Assembly: GCA_024638855.1 (NCBI GenBank)
Contig: JAHEJP010000004.1
Coordinates: 1 to 38,487, forward strand
Source of the DNA: Chloroflexota bacterium
Lineage (GTDB): Bacteria; Chloroflexota; Anaerolineae; Promineifilales; Promineifilaceae
Direction of reading: 5' to 3'
Length of the DNA stretch: 38,487 nucleotides
A program made the translations under genes and the position numbers. This document shows, in pieces, positions 1-8,192 of the stretch; the first letter of the stretch is position 1; the number at the start of each line of letters is the position of its first letter. Under the pieces are notes generated by a model. It did no database searches. It saw nothing but the letters and a program-made list of their open reading frames with translations, and was not told where the DNA came from.

Positions 1-2
1 TG

Positions 3-548
3 AGCAGCGATCTACTCTTCATCGCCCGGCTGGATCGGGGGCAGGCAACGCGACAAGTCGAACACATTGATATGGGCGATTTTTTAGGCGCGGTGCTAGA
101 CCAGATACGGCCTTTCGCCGCCGCCAAATCCATCACCCTCGACAAAAACATCTCCGCTGGGCTGACCCTGAACGGCGACATGGATTTGCTCATTCGCCTC
201 TTCCTCAACCTATTAGACAACGCCATGAAATATACGCCAGAAAACGGCCGGATTACTGTTCAAGCTGCTCGAAAAACACCCTTCGTCCAAATCACCATTA
301 GCGATACTGGTCCTGGCATCGCCGCCGAGCATTTGCCGCACCTTTTTGAACGCTTCTACCGCGTTGAGAGCGACCGGGCGCGCCCGGGGCAAAACAATGA
401 TCAAGGGGGCACCGGCCTGGGGCTGGCCATCGCCTATGAAATAACACGAGCCCATGGTGGCACGCTGGCGGTGCACAGCGAGCCAGGCCAGGGGACAACC
501 TTTATCGTCCAACTGCCAGAGAACAAGTCTATCACATCCTCTCTCTAA
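3..548 (+). CDS. Sensor histidine kinase, C-terminal part (5' end outside window)
   Basis: The frame is open from the first bases of the window, so the gene starts upstream and only the end of the dimerisation helix and the ATP-binding domain are visible. The first residues (SSDLLFIARLDRGQ) match the second HisKA helix. The N box (FLNLLDNAMKYTPENGRI), G1/F boxes (DTGPGI, LFERFYRVE) and G2 box (GGTGLGLAIA) are all intact, so the catalytic domain should bind ATP and autophosphorylate the off-window histidine. It is a membrane two-component sensor by family; its response regulator is probably just upstream. The next gene encodes an exported PepSY protein, a common neighbour and target of such systems. 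The signal sensed cannot be seen. Confidence 0.93.
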   Translation, partial: SSDLLFIARLDRGQATRQVEHIDMGDFLGAVLDQIRPFAAAKSITLDKNISAGLTLNGDMDLLIRLFLNLLDNAMKYTPENGRITVQAARKTPFVQITISDTGPGIAAEHLPHLFERFYRVESDRARPGQNNDQGGTGLGLAIAYEITRAHGGTLAVHSEPGQGTTFIVQLPENKSITSSL

Positions 549-556
549 GTTTCATT

Positions 557-587
557 CTTAAACTCATTTCATCATTCTCTTAAACTC
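557..587 (+). promoter_or_regulatory. Direct repeat CTTAAACTC, possible response-regulator site
   Basis: CTTAAACTC occurs at 557-565 and again at 579-587, a 22-bp step of two helical turns on the same DNA face. It sits between the kinase stop and the PepSY gene. OmpR/PhoB-type regulators bind direct repeats, so this could be where the partner of the upstream kinase activates the PepSY gene. This is an inference from spacing and position only. Confidence 0.35.
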
Positions 588-620
588 TCCCTTTACGCTA
601 TCCAATATGAACCGAAAGAT

Positions 621-639
621 GGAGACGCCGGCCGTCTCC
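621..639 (+). other. Small hairpin in the PepSY 5' region
   Basis: GGAGACG and CGTCTCC form a 7-bp stem around CCGGC, 27 bases before the start codon. No T-run follows, so it is not an intrinsic terminator. It may stabilise the leader or be an operator. Confidence 0.3.
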
Positions 640-665
640 ACGATAAGCCTATATAGGATGGTGAT

Positions 666-1061
666 ATGAACAAAAGTTCAAAGAAAAACAGATGGTTGTT
701 GACCCTGGCGATCCCGGTTGGCCTGCTGCTCGGTGCGCTATTCGTGGGGGCACTGGCCTTCAATGCAGCGCCTGCGCTGGCCCAGTCGGCCGCTGGCGAT
801 GTCGTCGCAAGTCAGGCCGAGGCCGATGACGCCCTCGACGCTGATGACGGCGCCGAAGGACCCGACGTGCCCATCACCGGGTCGGCCTTGGAACAAGCCA
901 GCGCCGCCGCCCTCGATTACATGGGCCAAGGGCACGTGACCGAAACCGAGGTCGGCGATGAAGAGGGTTACTACGAGGTCGAGATCACACTAGACACCGG
1001 CCGTCAGACAGATGTTCATCTTGACCAACTGTTTAACGTCTTGGGGCACGAAGCAGACTAA
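666..1061 (+). CDS. Exported PepSY-domain protein
   Basis: 131 residues. A basic N-terminus (residues 1-9) and a hydrophobic stretch (about 11-33) end in an AxA-type cleavage site (PALA|Q, about residue 39), so the protein is secreted or remains anchored outside the membrane. A low-complexity Asp/Ala-rich linker (about 45-68) follows. Residues about 70-129 match the PepSY fold: a helix with a xxALxxA pattern, then VTETEVGDEEGYYEVEITL and a final strand ending in LFNVLG. PepSY domains modulate proteases or act in cell-envelope signalling. The neighbouring sensor kinase suggests a two-component system with its accessory protein. AGGA precedes the ATG by about nine bases. An intrinsic terminator closes the unit at 1110. 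Confidence 0.82.
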   Translation: MNKSSKKNRWLLTLAIPVGLLLGALFVGALAFNAAPALAQSAAGDVVASQAEADDALDADDGAEGPDVPITGSALEQASAAALDYMGQGHVTETEVGDEEGYYEVEITLDTGRQTDVHLDQLFNVLGHEAD

Positions 1062-1064
1062 GCT

Positions 1065-1092
1065 CATCTGAGCCGCTCCATCTGAGCCGCTC
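1065..1092 (+). repeat. Two tandem 14-bp copies just after the PepSY stop
   Basis: CATCTGAGCCGCTC occurs at 1065-1078 and immediately again at 1079-1092. It lies between the stop codon and the terminator and has no obvious function; probably slippage. Confidence 0.6.
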
Positions 1093-1109
1093 TGTCTGTG
1101 ACGAAAGGG

Positions 1110-1138
1110 ACGGGAAGCGTCGAGCTTCCCGTTTTTTT
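1110..1138 (+). terminator. Intrinsic terminator after the PepSY gene
   Basis: ACGGGAAGC (1110-1118) pairs perfectly with GCTTCCCGT (1124-1132) around a 5-base loop, and T1132-T1138 gives a seven-T run. This is a textbook rho-independent terminator for the plus strand. Confidence 0.9.
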
Positions 1139-1266
1139 ATTAACAAAGGATCTCAAACAGCCTCTTTTCTAAGAATAATTTATAAAGTTTCTTCATCAAC
1201 TGCTTAATCCCCGCCGCTACCATAGCCAACATGAACCACAACACGCATCTTACAGGGTAAAAAACC

Positions 1267-2169
1267 ATGAATCACTTCAAGCTATTTCCCATCTTCATCT
1301 TATTTTTAGTGCTCTTTATGCTAGTCGCTTGCGGACAAACGGCTAAGGCCACCACTCCAACAACAGCGTTGCTGGCAACGCTGCCGACGCTGCCAGAACC
1401 GGTGTTAGAATCGGCCGCAGCTAGCCCAAGGGCCGCCGGTAAAATCGACTGTGCCTCCCGAGGCGAAACGGTCGACATCTCAGATGCCCGCCTGTACGTG
1501 GAATTTAACGCCACCGACGGCGATCTCGGCGTTCACGGCGGCTTTGACGATCACGGCTGGTCAGAGCTATGCGTCTACGCGCCCAGCGGCGAGCAAATTT
1601 TGGCAGTCAAGCCCCAAGCCCAATTGGGAGACCTGACCATGGCCTCCATCTTCTTCGAATCTCGAGAGCCTGAACTCTCCGAATTTTCCTTTGACAAGCT
1701 AGTCGCCAAATTCCCAGAAGGGCAGTACGAAGTACGTGCCTCCTCCTATGATGGCGCCATTTTGACCGGCGCGGCCACCTTCTCCCATAACGTCCCAGCC
1801 GAGCCATTCATCATCTCACCGCTGCTGGCCGAAGATGAAGAAACGGCCGTCGACGCGCTCGTTTCTACGACAAACCTGGTCGTCACCTGGGAAGACGTAA
1901 CCGAAACCGTGGACGGCGACCCACTGGCCCTTAGCGGCTACGAACTCATCATCACCAAGGTCGATCATGACGATCCCCATGGCTTCTCCCGGCCGGTATA
2001 CGACGTCCATCTCCCCCCGGACCGCAACAGTTTGAGCGTGCCTACCGAGTTTCTGGAAGCCGATACCGTCTACGAACTGGAAATCCTGACCTTAGAGGAG
2101 AGCGCAACCAGACCATTTCCGTCGGCTTTTTCAGAACGGAATGAGTTTTCAATGCGCCGAAGAAATTAA
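1267..2169 (+). CDS. Lipoprotein of unknown function
   Basis: 300 residues. Residues 1-21 are a lipoprotein signal peptide ending in the lipobox LVAC, so Cys22 would be lipidated and the protein held on the outer face of the membrane. After a Thr/Pro/Ala-rich linker (about 25-58) comes a beta-rich body. The last about 110 residues (LVSTTNLVVTWEDVTETV to the C-terminus) read like a fibronectin-III-type module with its typical LVVTW strand and a C-terminal YELEILTL strand. I recognise no catalytic motif and cannot name a family. It follows a terminator, so it has its own promoter somewhere in 1139-1266. A Cys at about 60 and another at about 101 could form a disulfide. Confidence 0.75.
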   Translation: MNHFKLFPIFILFLVLFMLVACGQTAKATTPTTALLATLPTLPEPVLESAAASPRAAGKIDCASRGETVDISDARLYVEFNATDGDLGVHGGFDDHGWSELCVYAPSGEQILAVKPQAQLGDLTMASIFFESREPELSEFSFDKLVAKFPEGQYEVRASSYDGAILTGAATFSHNVPAEPFIISPLLAEDEETAVDALVSTTNLVVTWEDVTETVDGDPLALSGYELIITKVDHDDPHGFSRPVYDVHLPPDRNSLSVPTEFLEADTVYELEILTLEESATRPFPSAFSERNEFSMRRRN

Positions 2170-2264
2170 ATTTGATTAACTATTCCGTCGACTGGTTGGG
2201 GTGCCAAGCCAAAGAACAGGAGAACGGCCCAATGATACTCCAAGAGAATGGTGCGCATGAAACA

Positions 2265-2308
2265 AACCACAGAGGCATAAGAGCGTTAGCCTTTGTGCCT
2301 CTGTGGTT
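2265..2308. repeat. 13-bp perfect inverted repeat (ACCACAGAGGCA type)
   Basis: AACCACAGAGGCA (2265-2277) and its exact reverse complement (2296-2308) flank an 18-base loop between two convergent genes. Neither side has a strong T-run, so it is only a weak candidate for a bidirectional terminator. The sequence looks like an interspersed palindromic unit. Confidence 0.6.
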
Positions 2309-2361
2309 GAAAAGACGGTTAAAAATGTCGCCTAGGCGAAATATGGTACATTTTGATTTTC

Positions 2362-3117
2362 TTACGGATTAGCGACGTAACGACGGTAAACAATGATCTC
2401 TGGATTAGCAGACAGGAAATCCGATTCTGATGTCTTGGCTGCTTCGGCTGCGTAGCGGTTAGACATTATCAGTTCTGGATTGGTGGATAAGAGGTTGGTT
2501 CCCGCCTGCTCAAAGGCCTCGATAGTATATCGTTGAGCGAGTATCACCTCCGGGTTAGTTGCCTGGAATACGGCCTCCACCTTCCTGGCGGCGGTGTCTC
2601 TGTATCGGCGAGCGACCAACAATTCTGGATTGGTGACCAGGAACCCCATCCTCGATGGCTTAGCAGCTTTCGTGGTATATCGTTGAGCCAGCCTCAACTC
2701 CGGGTTAGCTGCCTGGAAAAGGCTCTCCACCCTCCTGGCGGCGGCATCTGTGTAACGACGAGCGACCATCAATTCTGGGTTGATGGCCAGGAACCCCATC
2801 CTCGATGGCTTAGCAACTTTCGCGGTATATCGTTGAGCCAGCTTCAACTCCGGGTTAGCTACCTGGAATGCGGTTTCTGTCTTCTCAGCGACTGCGTCTG
2901 CGTAGCGGCGAGCGACAGACAACTCCGGGTTGATAGATAACGAATTGGCAGCAACATCTATGCTCACAGTAGGATCGGACGTGGAAATCGTCCAGTAAGC
3001 CGTAAGGGAGAGGAGCACGACTGCCGTCAAAATAACCATAATGGAAAATGTTTGCCCCAAATCCAATGCATCTTCCCTTTTCTGTGCCAGTTGATTTATA
3101 ATATTTGTGGAGTTCAT
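2362..3117 (-). CDS. Membrane-anchored protein of 25-residue tandem repeats
   Basis: About 251 residues. Three consecutive ATG codons (first bases 3123, 3120 and 3117) follow GGAG at 3129-3126; the third has the best spacing and is used here. A single membrane segment (about residues 25-48, TFSIMVILTAVVLLSLTAYW) follows a short cytoplasmic N-terminus. From residue about 67 to the end are seven full 25-residue repeats and a partial eighth, each beginning NPE and containing RRY or QRY. Two types alternate: NPELxVARRYxDAAARxVExxFQA and NPELxLAQRYTxKAAKPSRMGFL, giving a 50-residue (150-bp) super-period. The repeats look helical and amphipathic. I do not recognise a family. The gene is divergent from the SARP regulator and may be its target. 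Confidence 0.75.
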   Translation of the reverse strand: MNSTNIINQLAQKREDALDLGQTFSIMVILTAVVLLSLTAYWTISTSDPTVSIDVAANSLSINPELSVARRYADAVAEKTETAFQVANPELKLAQRYTAKVAKPSRMGFLAINPELMVARRYTDAAARRVESLFQAANPELRLAQRYTTKAAKPSRMGFLVTNPELLVARRYRDTAARKVEAVFQATNPEVILAQRYTIEAFEQAGTNLLSTNPELIMSNRYAAEAAKTSESDFLSANPEIIVYRRYVANP

Positions 3118-3143
3118 CATCATTTCTCCTTCGAGCTATTATG

Positions 3144-3159
3144 GGGAGAACTTTCTCCC
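3144..3159. promoter_or_regulatory. GGGAGAA-2-TTCTCCC dyad upstream of the repeat-protein gene
   Basis: A perfect 7-bp inverted repeat with a 2-bp centre lies 26 bp upstream of the minus-strand start codon. The tiny loop argues for a protein-binding operator rather than an RNA hairpin. The binder is unknown. Confidence 0.4.
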
Positions 3160-3226
3160 GCAGGTTAATGGTCTTTAATTGGATGACCAAGCCGTTTCTT
3201 CTTTGTTTCACACTTTAACCAGCAAA

Positions 3227-3269
3227 CGTTTTGAGTTCGTTCTGGAAAGCGTTCCTGTAACCGTTCTGG
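3227..3269 (+). promoter_or_regulatory. Four phased CGTTyTG-like direct repeats, candidate SARP operator
   Basis: CGTTTTG (3227), CGTTCTGG (3238), CGTTCCTG (3250) and CGTTCTGG (3262) repeat in the same orientation with steps of 11, 12 and 12 bp. SARP/AfsR-family proteins bind direct repeats spaced by about one helical turn. These repeats end 50 bp before the SARP start codon and lie in the region shared with the divergent repeat-protein gene, so autoregulation or control of the neighbour is likely. Confidence 0.5.
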
Positions 3270-3319
3270 TGTGAATTTGCCTGAGATTGTCTCTATTTGG
3301 CGTGTCTTAGGGCCTAATA

Positions 3320-6300
3320 ATGCCTAGCCTGAAAGTATCCTTACTCGGTCCACCCCATCTTGAGCTGGACGGTGTCCCCCTAAAATTCGATTCGCGTAAG
3401 ATCCTTGCCCTAATCGCCTTCCTCGCAGTGACAGGTGAAAATCACAGCCGTGAGTATTTGATCACCTTGCTCTGGCCTGAACTTGATCCCAGCCGCGCTC
3501 GGGCAGGCTTACGCCGCAACCTCTCGGTACTTAAAAAAGCGCTGGGCGGGAAGTGGCTGGTTGCGGACAGGGAAACAGTTGGTTTTGACCTCAGCGCCGA
3601 CGCATGGCTGGATGTGGCTCAATTTCGCCGGCTGCACCAAGCTTGGCAGGGGCACGATCATCCACAAGCCCAAATCTGTCCCGAATGTCTGATCGCTTTG
3701 ACTGAAGCTGTCGCCCTGTATCGGGGGGATTTTTTGGCGGGCTTTAGCCTGCGTGATAGCGCGAATTTCGATGAATGGCAGTTCTTTCAGACCGAGGGTC
3801 TGCGCCAAGAGTTTGCTTTTGCTTTGGAGCGACTAGTGAAGGGTCAAGCAGCCCAGGGAGAGGTCGAGTCGGCCATCCCCTACGCCCGGCGCTGGCTGGC
3901 GCTCGACCCATTACATGAGCCTGTTCACCGGGTTCTGATGAAGTTGTATGCCGAGTCAGGCCAACGTGCCGCCGCTCTGCGCCAGTATGGTGAATGCGAG
4001 CGGGTTCTCGAACAAGAATTGGGCGTACCTCCAGAAGATGAAACGATTCAGCTATTCAAGGCCATCAAAGGAAAACGGGAGTTGCCTCAGCCGGGAGAGC
4101 GCATCGTCACGATCTCCCAACCGGATATCCTGAACGGCCGCTACCGCCTCGACGCAGAACTTGGGCGGGGCAGTATGGGGGTGGTTCACCAGGCTCATGA
4201 CCTCCTGCTCGACCGTGAAGTCGCCGTCAAAGTCTATTCGGCCGCCAGGCTAGGCACGGAGGGTCGTTCCCGATTGCTGGACGAAGCCCAGGCTGCCGCC
4301 AAACTCAATCATCCAAACATCGTCAGTGTATACGATGCTGGTGAAACTGAAGAGTCATCTTATATCGTGACAGAGCTAACGGTGGGCGAATCCCTCCACA
4401 CTCGCCGCCCTAAAGCTTTAGATGATATCCTGGTCATCGCCCAACAGGTATGTGCAGCTCTTGAACACGCCCACACGCACGACATCGTCCATCGTGACCT
4501 CAAACCGGAGAACATCATCATCACCAACGATGGCGCCGCCAAACTGACCGACTTTGGCCTGGCCCGGCCGGTTGCCTCTCGAATCACCAGCCAAGGCGCC
4601 ATCATCGGCACCGTATTCTATCTGGCGCCAGAACTTGCTCTGGGTAAACGTTTTGATGGTCGCGCCGACTTATATGCACTGGGCGTGATGCTGTACGAAT
4701 TGACAACCGGCAGCCTGCCCTTTACCGCCGATGATGCGATGGCCGTGATTTCCCAACATCTGCACGCTCCTGTGGTTCCACCGCGGGCCAAAAATGCCGA
4801 AATTCCGCCCATGCTCGACGCTTTGATCGTCAGTTTGCTGAACAAAGATCCGAAAGATCGCCCGGCTTCCGCTGCCGAGGTATTTGGTTTCCTCATTTCG
4901 CCCGATATTCTGGAGCAAACGACCATCTCCGATGAAGAACTTTCAATGTTGAAACGAATTGGGCCTGGTCAGCTGGTGGGCCGTGACCAAGAACTCAGGC
5001 AAGCAAGAGGCCTATGGAGCAGGATGCTTTCTGGTCAAGGCCAGATGCTGTTGCTCAGTGGCGAAGCGGGCATTGGCAAAACCCGCCTGGTGCGTGAGTT
5101 GGCCACACATGCCCAAGTCTCCGGAGGCCAGGCGTTAGTGGGATCGTGCTATGCCGAAGGCGTCATGCCTTATACACCTTTCACACAAATCCTGCGTCGG
5201 GCTTTCGACGGTGAATCGGGCGAAGATCTTAATTTGCCAGAGTTCGTACTAGCCGATCTGTTAACGCTGGTCCCCGCACTGCGTTTGAAGTATCCAGATA
5301 TCCAACCCAAACCGGCACTCGAGGACCCCGAGGCCGAGCAGCAGCGGATGTTTGAGAACCTGGCCATCTTCTTTTACGCCTTGAGCGACCGCGCCCCACT
5401 TCTGTTGATCGTGGAAGACGTCCATTGGGCAGATAGTGGTACCTTAACCTTGTTGCGCCACATGGCCCGCCACACTCGCCAGAGACGGGTGATGATCGTG
5501 ACCACCCATCGCGAAGTGGGACCAGAAGAAGCAAGGCTTTTCCACGAGATGCTGCTGGACCTCAATCGCGAGAGGCTTGTATCTCGGATAAGGCTACCCC
5601 GTTTGGACCGTGAGCAAACTAAAGAGATGCTGGCCCTCTTGTTTGCCGAGGAGATCACTCCGGCATTCGTGGACGGCATTTACGGCGAAACTGAGGGTAA
5701 TCCATTTTATATCGAGGAAGTGTGCAAGGCGCTGGTGGAGAGCGGCAAACTGTATTTCGCCGATGGGCGCTGGGAACGGCCGAGCATGGAAGAGATAGGT
5801 ATCCCACAGAGTGTTCAGGTGGCCATCCAGTCGCGGGTGCGGGTGCTTCCTGCTGATGCTCAAGAGATATTGTGTTTGGCCGCCGTGCTGGGACGCGAGT
5901 TTGAGTTCGACATCCTATTGGAAGCCAGCGAACAAGACGCGGACGTACTAGTCGATGCACTGGAAAATGCTGAGCGAGTCCAGATCATTGAGACGGTGAG
6001 CAGGCAGGGGGGTGGCATATTTTCCTTCGTTCACGCCTTGATCCCTACCACGCTTGTCGAGAGTACCCGCACCTTACAACGCCGGCGGCTACACCGCCAT
6101 GCGGCCGCAGCCATTGAGGATCAGCACCCGGATGATTTTGAGGTATTGGCCTATCACTACACTCAGGCCGGGGACCTAGAAAAAGCTGCGAAGTATCTGC
6201 TGCAGGCGGGGGATCGAGCCCGCGGGCTATATGCTCACCAAGAGGCGATAAAAAGCTATCGGCAGGCACTAGAGTTCCTGGAAAAGGCGGGCGACCTGGA

Positions 6301-7930
6301 GCAAGTTGCCCGCACGTTAATGAAGCTCGGCTTGACCCATCACAACGCCTTTGACTTCAAGGCATCCCGTCAGGCATACCAGGAGGGCGTTGCCCTGTGG
6401 CAGCAGGTAGCCGAAGTTGAAGTGACGAATCTGACACCGCCCCATTCTTTGAAGATAAGTTTATTGGAACCAGCGAGTTTGAGTCCGGGGGTCGCCATGG
6501 ATCATCCCTCAGCTGTCTTTCAAGACCAACTCTTCAGCGGATTGGTGGAAGTGAGCCCAGATATGAGCGTGGTGCCTGACGTTGCCCGCAGTTGGGAATT
6601 ATTAGATGGCGGTTGCAAGTACGTCTTTTACCTGCGAGATGACTTACTCTGGAGCGATGGGATTCGGGTGACAGCGGAGGACTTTGAATACGCATGGAAA
6701 CGGGTCCTGGACCCAGCCAGGGAGTGGCACGCGGCTAACCTATTGTTCGACATCAAGGGCGCCAGGGAATATTTTCGGGGCGAAATCGCGGATCCGGACG
6801 CAGTAGGGGTCCGTGCCTTGAACGAATTCACCTTGGTCGTGGAACTGGAAGGGCCAGCCAGCTACTTCCCCTATCTCCTGGCTTTCTCCCCCATGTTCCC
6901 TGTACCCCAGCATGCGGTTCAGGCCTATGGTGTGAATTGGGAGAAACCGGATCACATCGTCACCAACGGCCCCTTCAGAGTGGCGACCTGGAAGCATGGT
7001 GAGTCTTTAGTTCTCGAACGCAACCCGACCTATCATGGCCGCTTCACCGGCAATCTGCAGCGGGTGGAATGCTCTTTCCTTTCAGGCCAGCCTGCCAGAT
7101 TTCTACAGATGTATGAGGAGGATCGCCTGGATATCTGTTGTGATCTCTCACCCATGGAATGGGCCAGCGCCCGGCAGCGATATGCGGGGGAATACGTCTC
7201 GGGACTTAGATTATCTATTGACTTCATCGGATTTGACGTCAGCCGGCCGCCTTTCAACAGCAGGCATGTTCGCCGCGCTTTTGCCCTGGCTACGGATAGG
7301 GAAGCACTGGCTGATGTGGCTTTGAGAGGTTACGCATTTCCGGCCATTGGCGGTCTGGTACCTCCTGGAATGCCGGGCCACTCGCCAGCGAATGGCCTGC
7401 CTTATGATCCAGAAGGTGCGCGCCGTCTTTTGGCCGAGGCTGGTTACCCTGGTGGACGCGGCTTTCCGGCTATAGAATGCCTGGCCAGAGCTGATCCCGG
7501 TCACGATCTTCTCTGTGAGTACCTGCATGCACATTGGTTAGAAAACTTGGGGGTAGAGATAACCTGGCAGGAGATAGAGTGGGGAAGGTTTCCCGATATA
7601 TGGCTCAAGAAAACACCCCACATGTGGATGGTTGGGTGGTGGGCCGATTACCCCGATCCAGATGATTATCTTCGGATCATATATTGGCTTTCCCCCGAAT
7701 GGCAGAACGAAGAGTATGACCGGCTGGTAGAGCGTGCCAGACGAGCGATGGATCAGAAAGAACGCATGGACCTGTATCGACAGGCAGATATGACACTGAT
7801 CGAGGAGGCGCCACTCCTACCTCTTGCGTATTTGCGATTCCATATGTTGGTAAAACCATGGGTGAGAAGATACCGGACCTCACCCCTGAGATGGTGGTAT
7901 TGGAAGGACGTCATCATCGAACCACATTAG
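3320..7930 (+). CDS. SARP - Ser/Thr kinase - AAA ATPase - SBP_bac_5 fusion regulator
   Basis: 1536 residues. About 1-95 form an OmpR-like winged helix and about 98-250 the BTAD helical domain of SARP/AfsR regulators. About 273-530 are a Ser/Thr protein kinase with GRGSMG loop, VAVKVY lysine, HRDLKPEN near 391, DFG near 411 and an APE motif, so it should be active. About 555-900 form a signalling ATPase with Walker A GEAGIGKT (about 581-588) and Walker B LLLIVEDVHWAD (about 693-704). About 925-1030 are TPR-like helices. Residues about 1037-1536 are a near-complete family-5 (OppA-type) solute-binding domain. No signal peptide or membrane segment is visible, so the binding domain lies in the cytoplasm and probably senses a peptide or similar ligand, as proposed for SgrR. 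AGGG precedes the ATG by seven bases. Confidence 0.92.
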   Translation: MPSLKVSLLGPPHLELDGVPLKFDSRKILALIAFLAVTGENHSREYLITLLWPELDPSRARAGLRRNLSVLKKALGGKWLVADRETVGFDLSADAWLDVAQFRRLHQAWQGHDHPQAQICPECLIALTEAVALYRGDFLAGFSLRDSANFDEWQFFQTEGLRQEFAFALERLVKGQAAQGEVESAIPYARRWLALDPLHEPVHRVLMKLYAESGQRAAALRQYGECERVLEQELGVPPEDETIQLFKAIKGKRELPQPGERIVTISQPDILNGRYRLDAELGRGSMGVVHQAHDLLLDREVAVKVYSAARLGTEGRSRLLDEAQAAAKLNHPNIVSVYDAGETEESSYIVTELTVGESLHTRRPKALDDILVIAQQVCAALEHAHTHDIVHRDLKPENIIITNDGAAKLTDFGLARPVASRITSQGAIIGTVFYLAPELALGKRFDGRADLYALGVMLYELTTGSLPFTADDAMAVISQHLHAPVVPPRAKNAEIPPMLDALIVSLLNKDPKDRPASAAEVFGFLISPDILEQTTISDEELSMLKRIGPGQLVGRDQELRQARGLWSRMLSGQGQMLLLSGEAGIGKTRLVRELATHAQVSGGQALVGSCYAEGVMPYTPFTQILRRAFDGESGEDLNLPEFVLADLLTLVPALRLKYPDIQPKPALEDPEAEQQRMFENLAIFFYALSDRAPLLLIVEDVHWADSGTLTLLRHMARHTRQRRVMIVTTHREVGPEEARLFHEMLLDLNRERLVSRIRLPRLDREQTKEMLALLFAEEITPAFVDGIYGETEGNPFYIEEVCKALVESGKLYFADGRWERPSMEEIGIPQSVQVAIQSRVRVLPADAQEILCLAAVLGREFEFDILLEASEQDADVLVDALENAERVQIIETVSRQGGGIFSFVHALIPTTLVESTRTLQRRRLHRHAAAAIEDQHPDDFEVLAYHYTQAGDLEKAAKYLLQAGDRARGLYAHQEAIKSYRQALEFLEKAGDLEQVARTLMKLGLTHHNAFDFKASRQAYQEGVALWQQVAEVEVTNLTPPHSLKISLLEPASLSPGVAMDHPSAVFQDQLFSGLVEVSPDMSVVPDVARSWELLDGGCKYVFYLRDDLLWSDGIRVTAEDFEYAWKRVLDPAREWHAANLLFDIKGAREYFRGEIADPDAVGVRALNEFTLVVELEGPASYFPYLLAFSPMFPVPQHAVQAYGVNWEKPDHIVTNGPFRVATWKHGESLVLERNPTYHGRFTGNLQRVECSFLSGQPARFLQMYEEDRLDICCDLSPMEWASARQRYAGEYVSGLRLSIDFIGFDVSRPPFNSRHVRRAFALATDREALADVALRGYAFPAIGGLVPPGMPGHSPANGLPYDPEGARRLLAEAGYPGGRGFPAIECLARADPGHDLLCEYLHAHWLENLGVEITWQEIEWGRFPDIWLKKTPHMWMVGWWADYPDPDDYLRIIYWLSPEWQNEEYDRLVERARRAMDQKERMDLYRQADMTLIEEAPLLPLAYLRFHMLVKPWVRRYRTSPLRWWYWKDVIIEPH

Positions 7931-7993
7931 GTATGTGAAGGTCACCGGCGCGGTTCTAATGGCTGTTTGAGAGGGCAAATTATAGTTGAGTGG

Positions 7994-8019
7994 TTCGAAG
8001 CAGGTCCCATTTGAGGTGC
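7994..8019. repeat. Dispersed repeat, copy A (partner at 13708)
   Basis: This 26-bp stretch matches 13708-13733 at 23 of 26 positions (TTCGAAGCAGGT core). Both copies are in gene-free DNA beside minus-strand operons, which suggests a genome-wide interspersed element or an old mobile-element fragment. Confidence 0.5.
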
Positions 8020-8040
8020 TCAATCAAGATACTCGAGTGA

Positions 8041-8070
8041 GGCCCAGTATCACTGGGCCCTTTCTCTCTG
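8041..8070 (+). terminator. Probable terminator of the SARP-fusion gene
   Basis: GGCCCAG (8041-8047) pairs with CTGGGCC (8053-8059) around a 5-base loop, followed by CTTTCTCTCT. The tail is pyrimidine-rich rather than pure T, so termination may be partial. Confidence 0.55.
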
Positions 8071-8192
8071 AGCTGTAGTTCGAGTCACAATTGCAGAAAT
8101 CACGGGTAATACAGTTTGCTGGTTACCGAGGTGCACCAGATTTCGATCAATGTCGGCATCGATCTTGATTGAAACCGGTCAACTTATCTATA

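Noticed and set aside
2172-2372. 66-codon plus-strand frame after the lipoprotein
   Set aside because: It spans a palindrome between convergent genes and has no ribosome site or recognisable content.
2437-2940. Regular 75/150-bp periodic repeats resembling a CRISPR or satellite array
   Set aside because: The repeats keep frame on the minus strand and translate to a coherent 25-residue protein repeat, and there are no short conserved repeats with unique spacers.
2533-2940. Plus-strand open frame of 135 codons
   Set aside because: It is the antisense of the repeat protein; its apparent repeats come from the true minus-strand gene.
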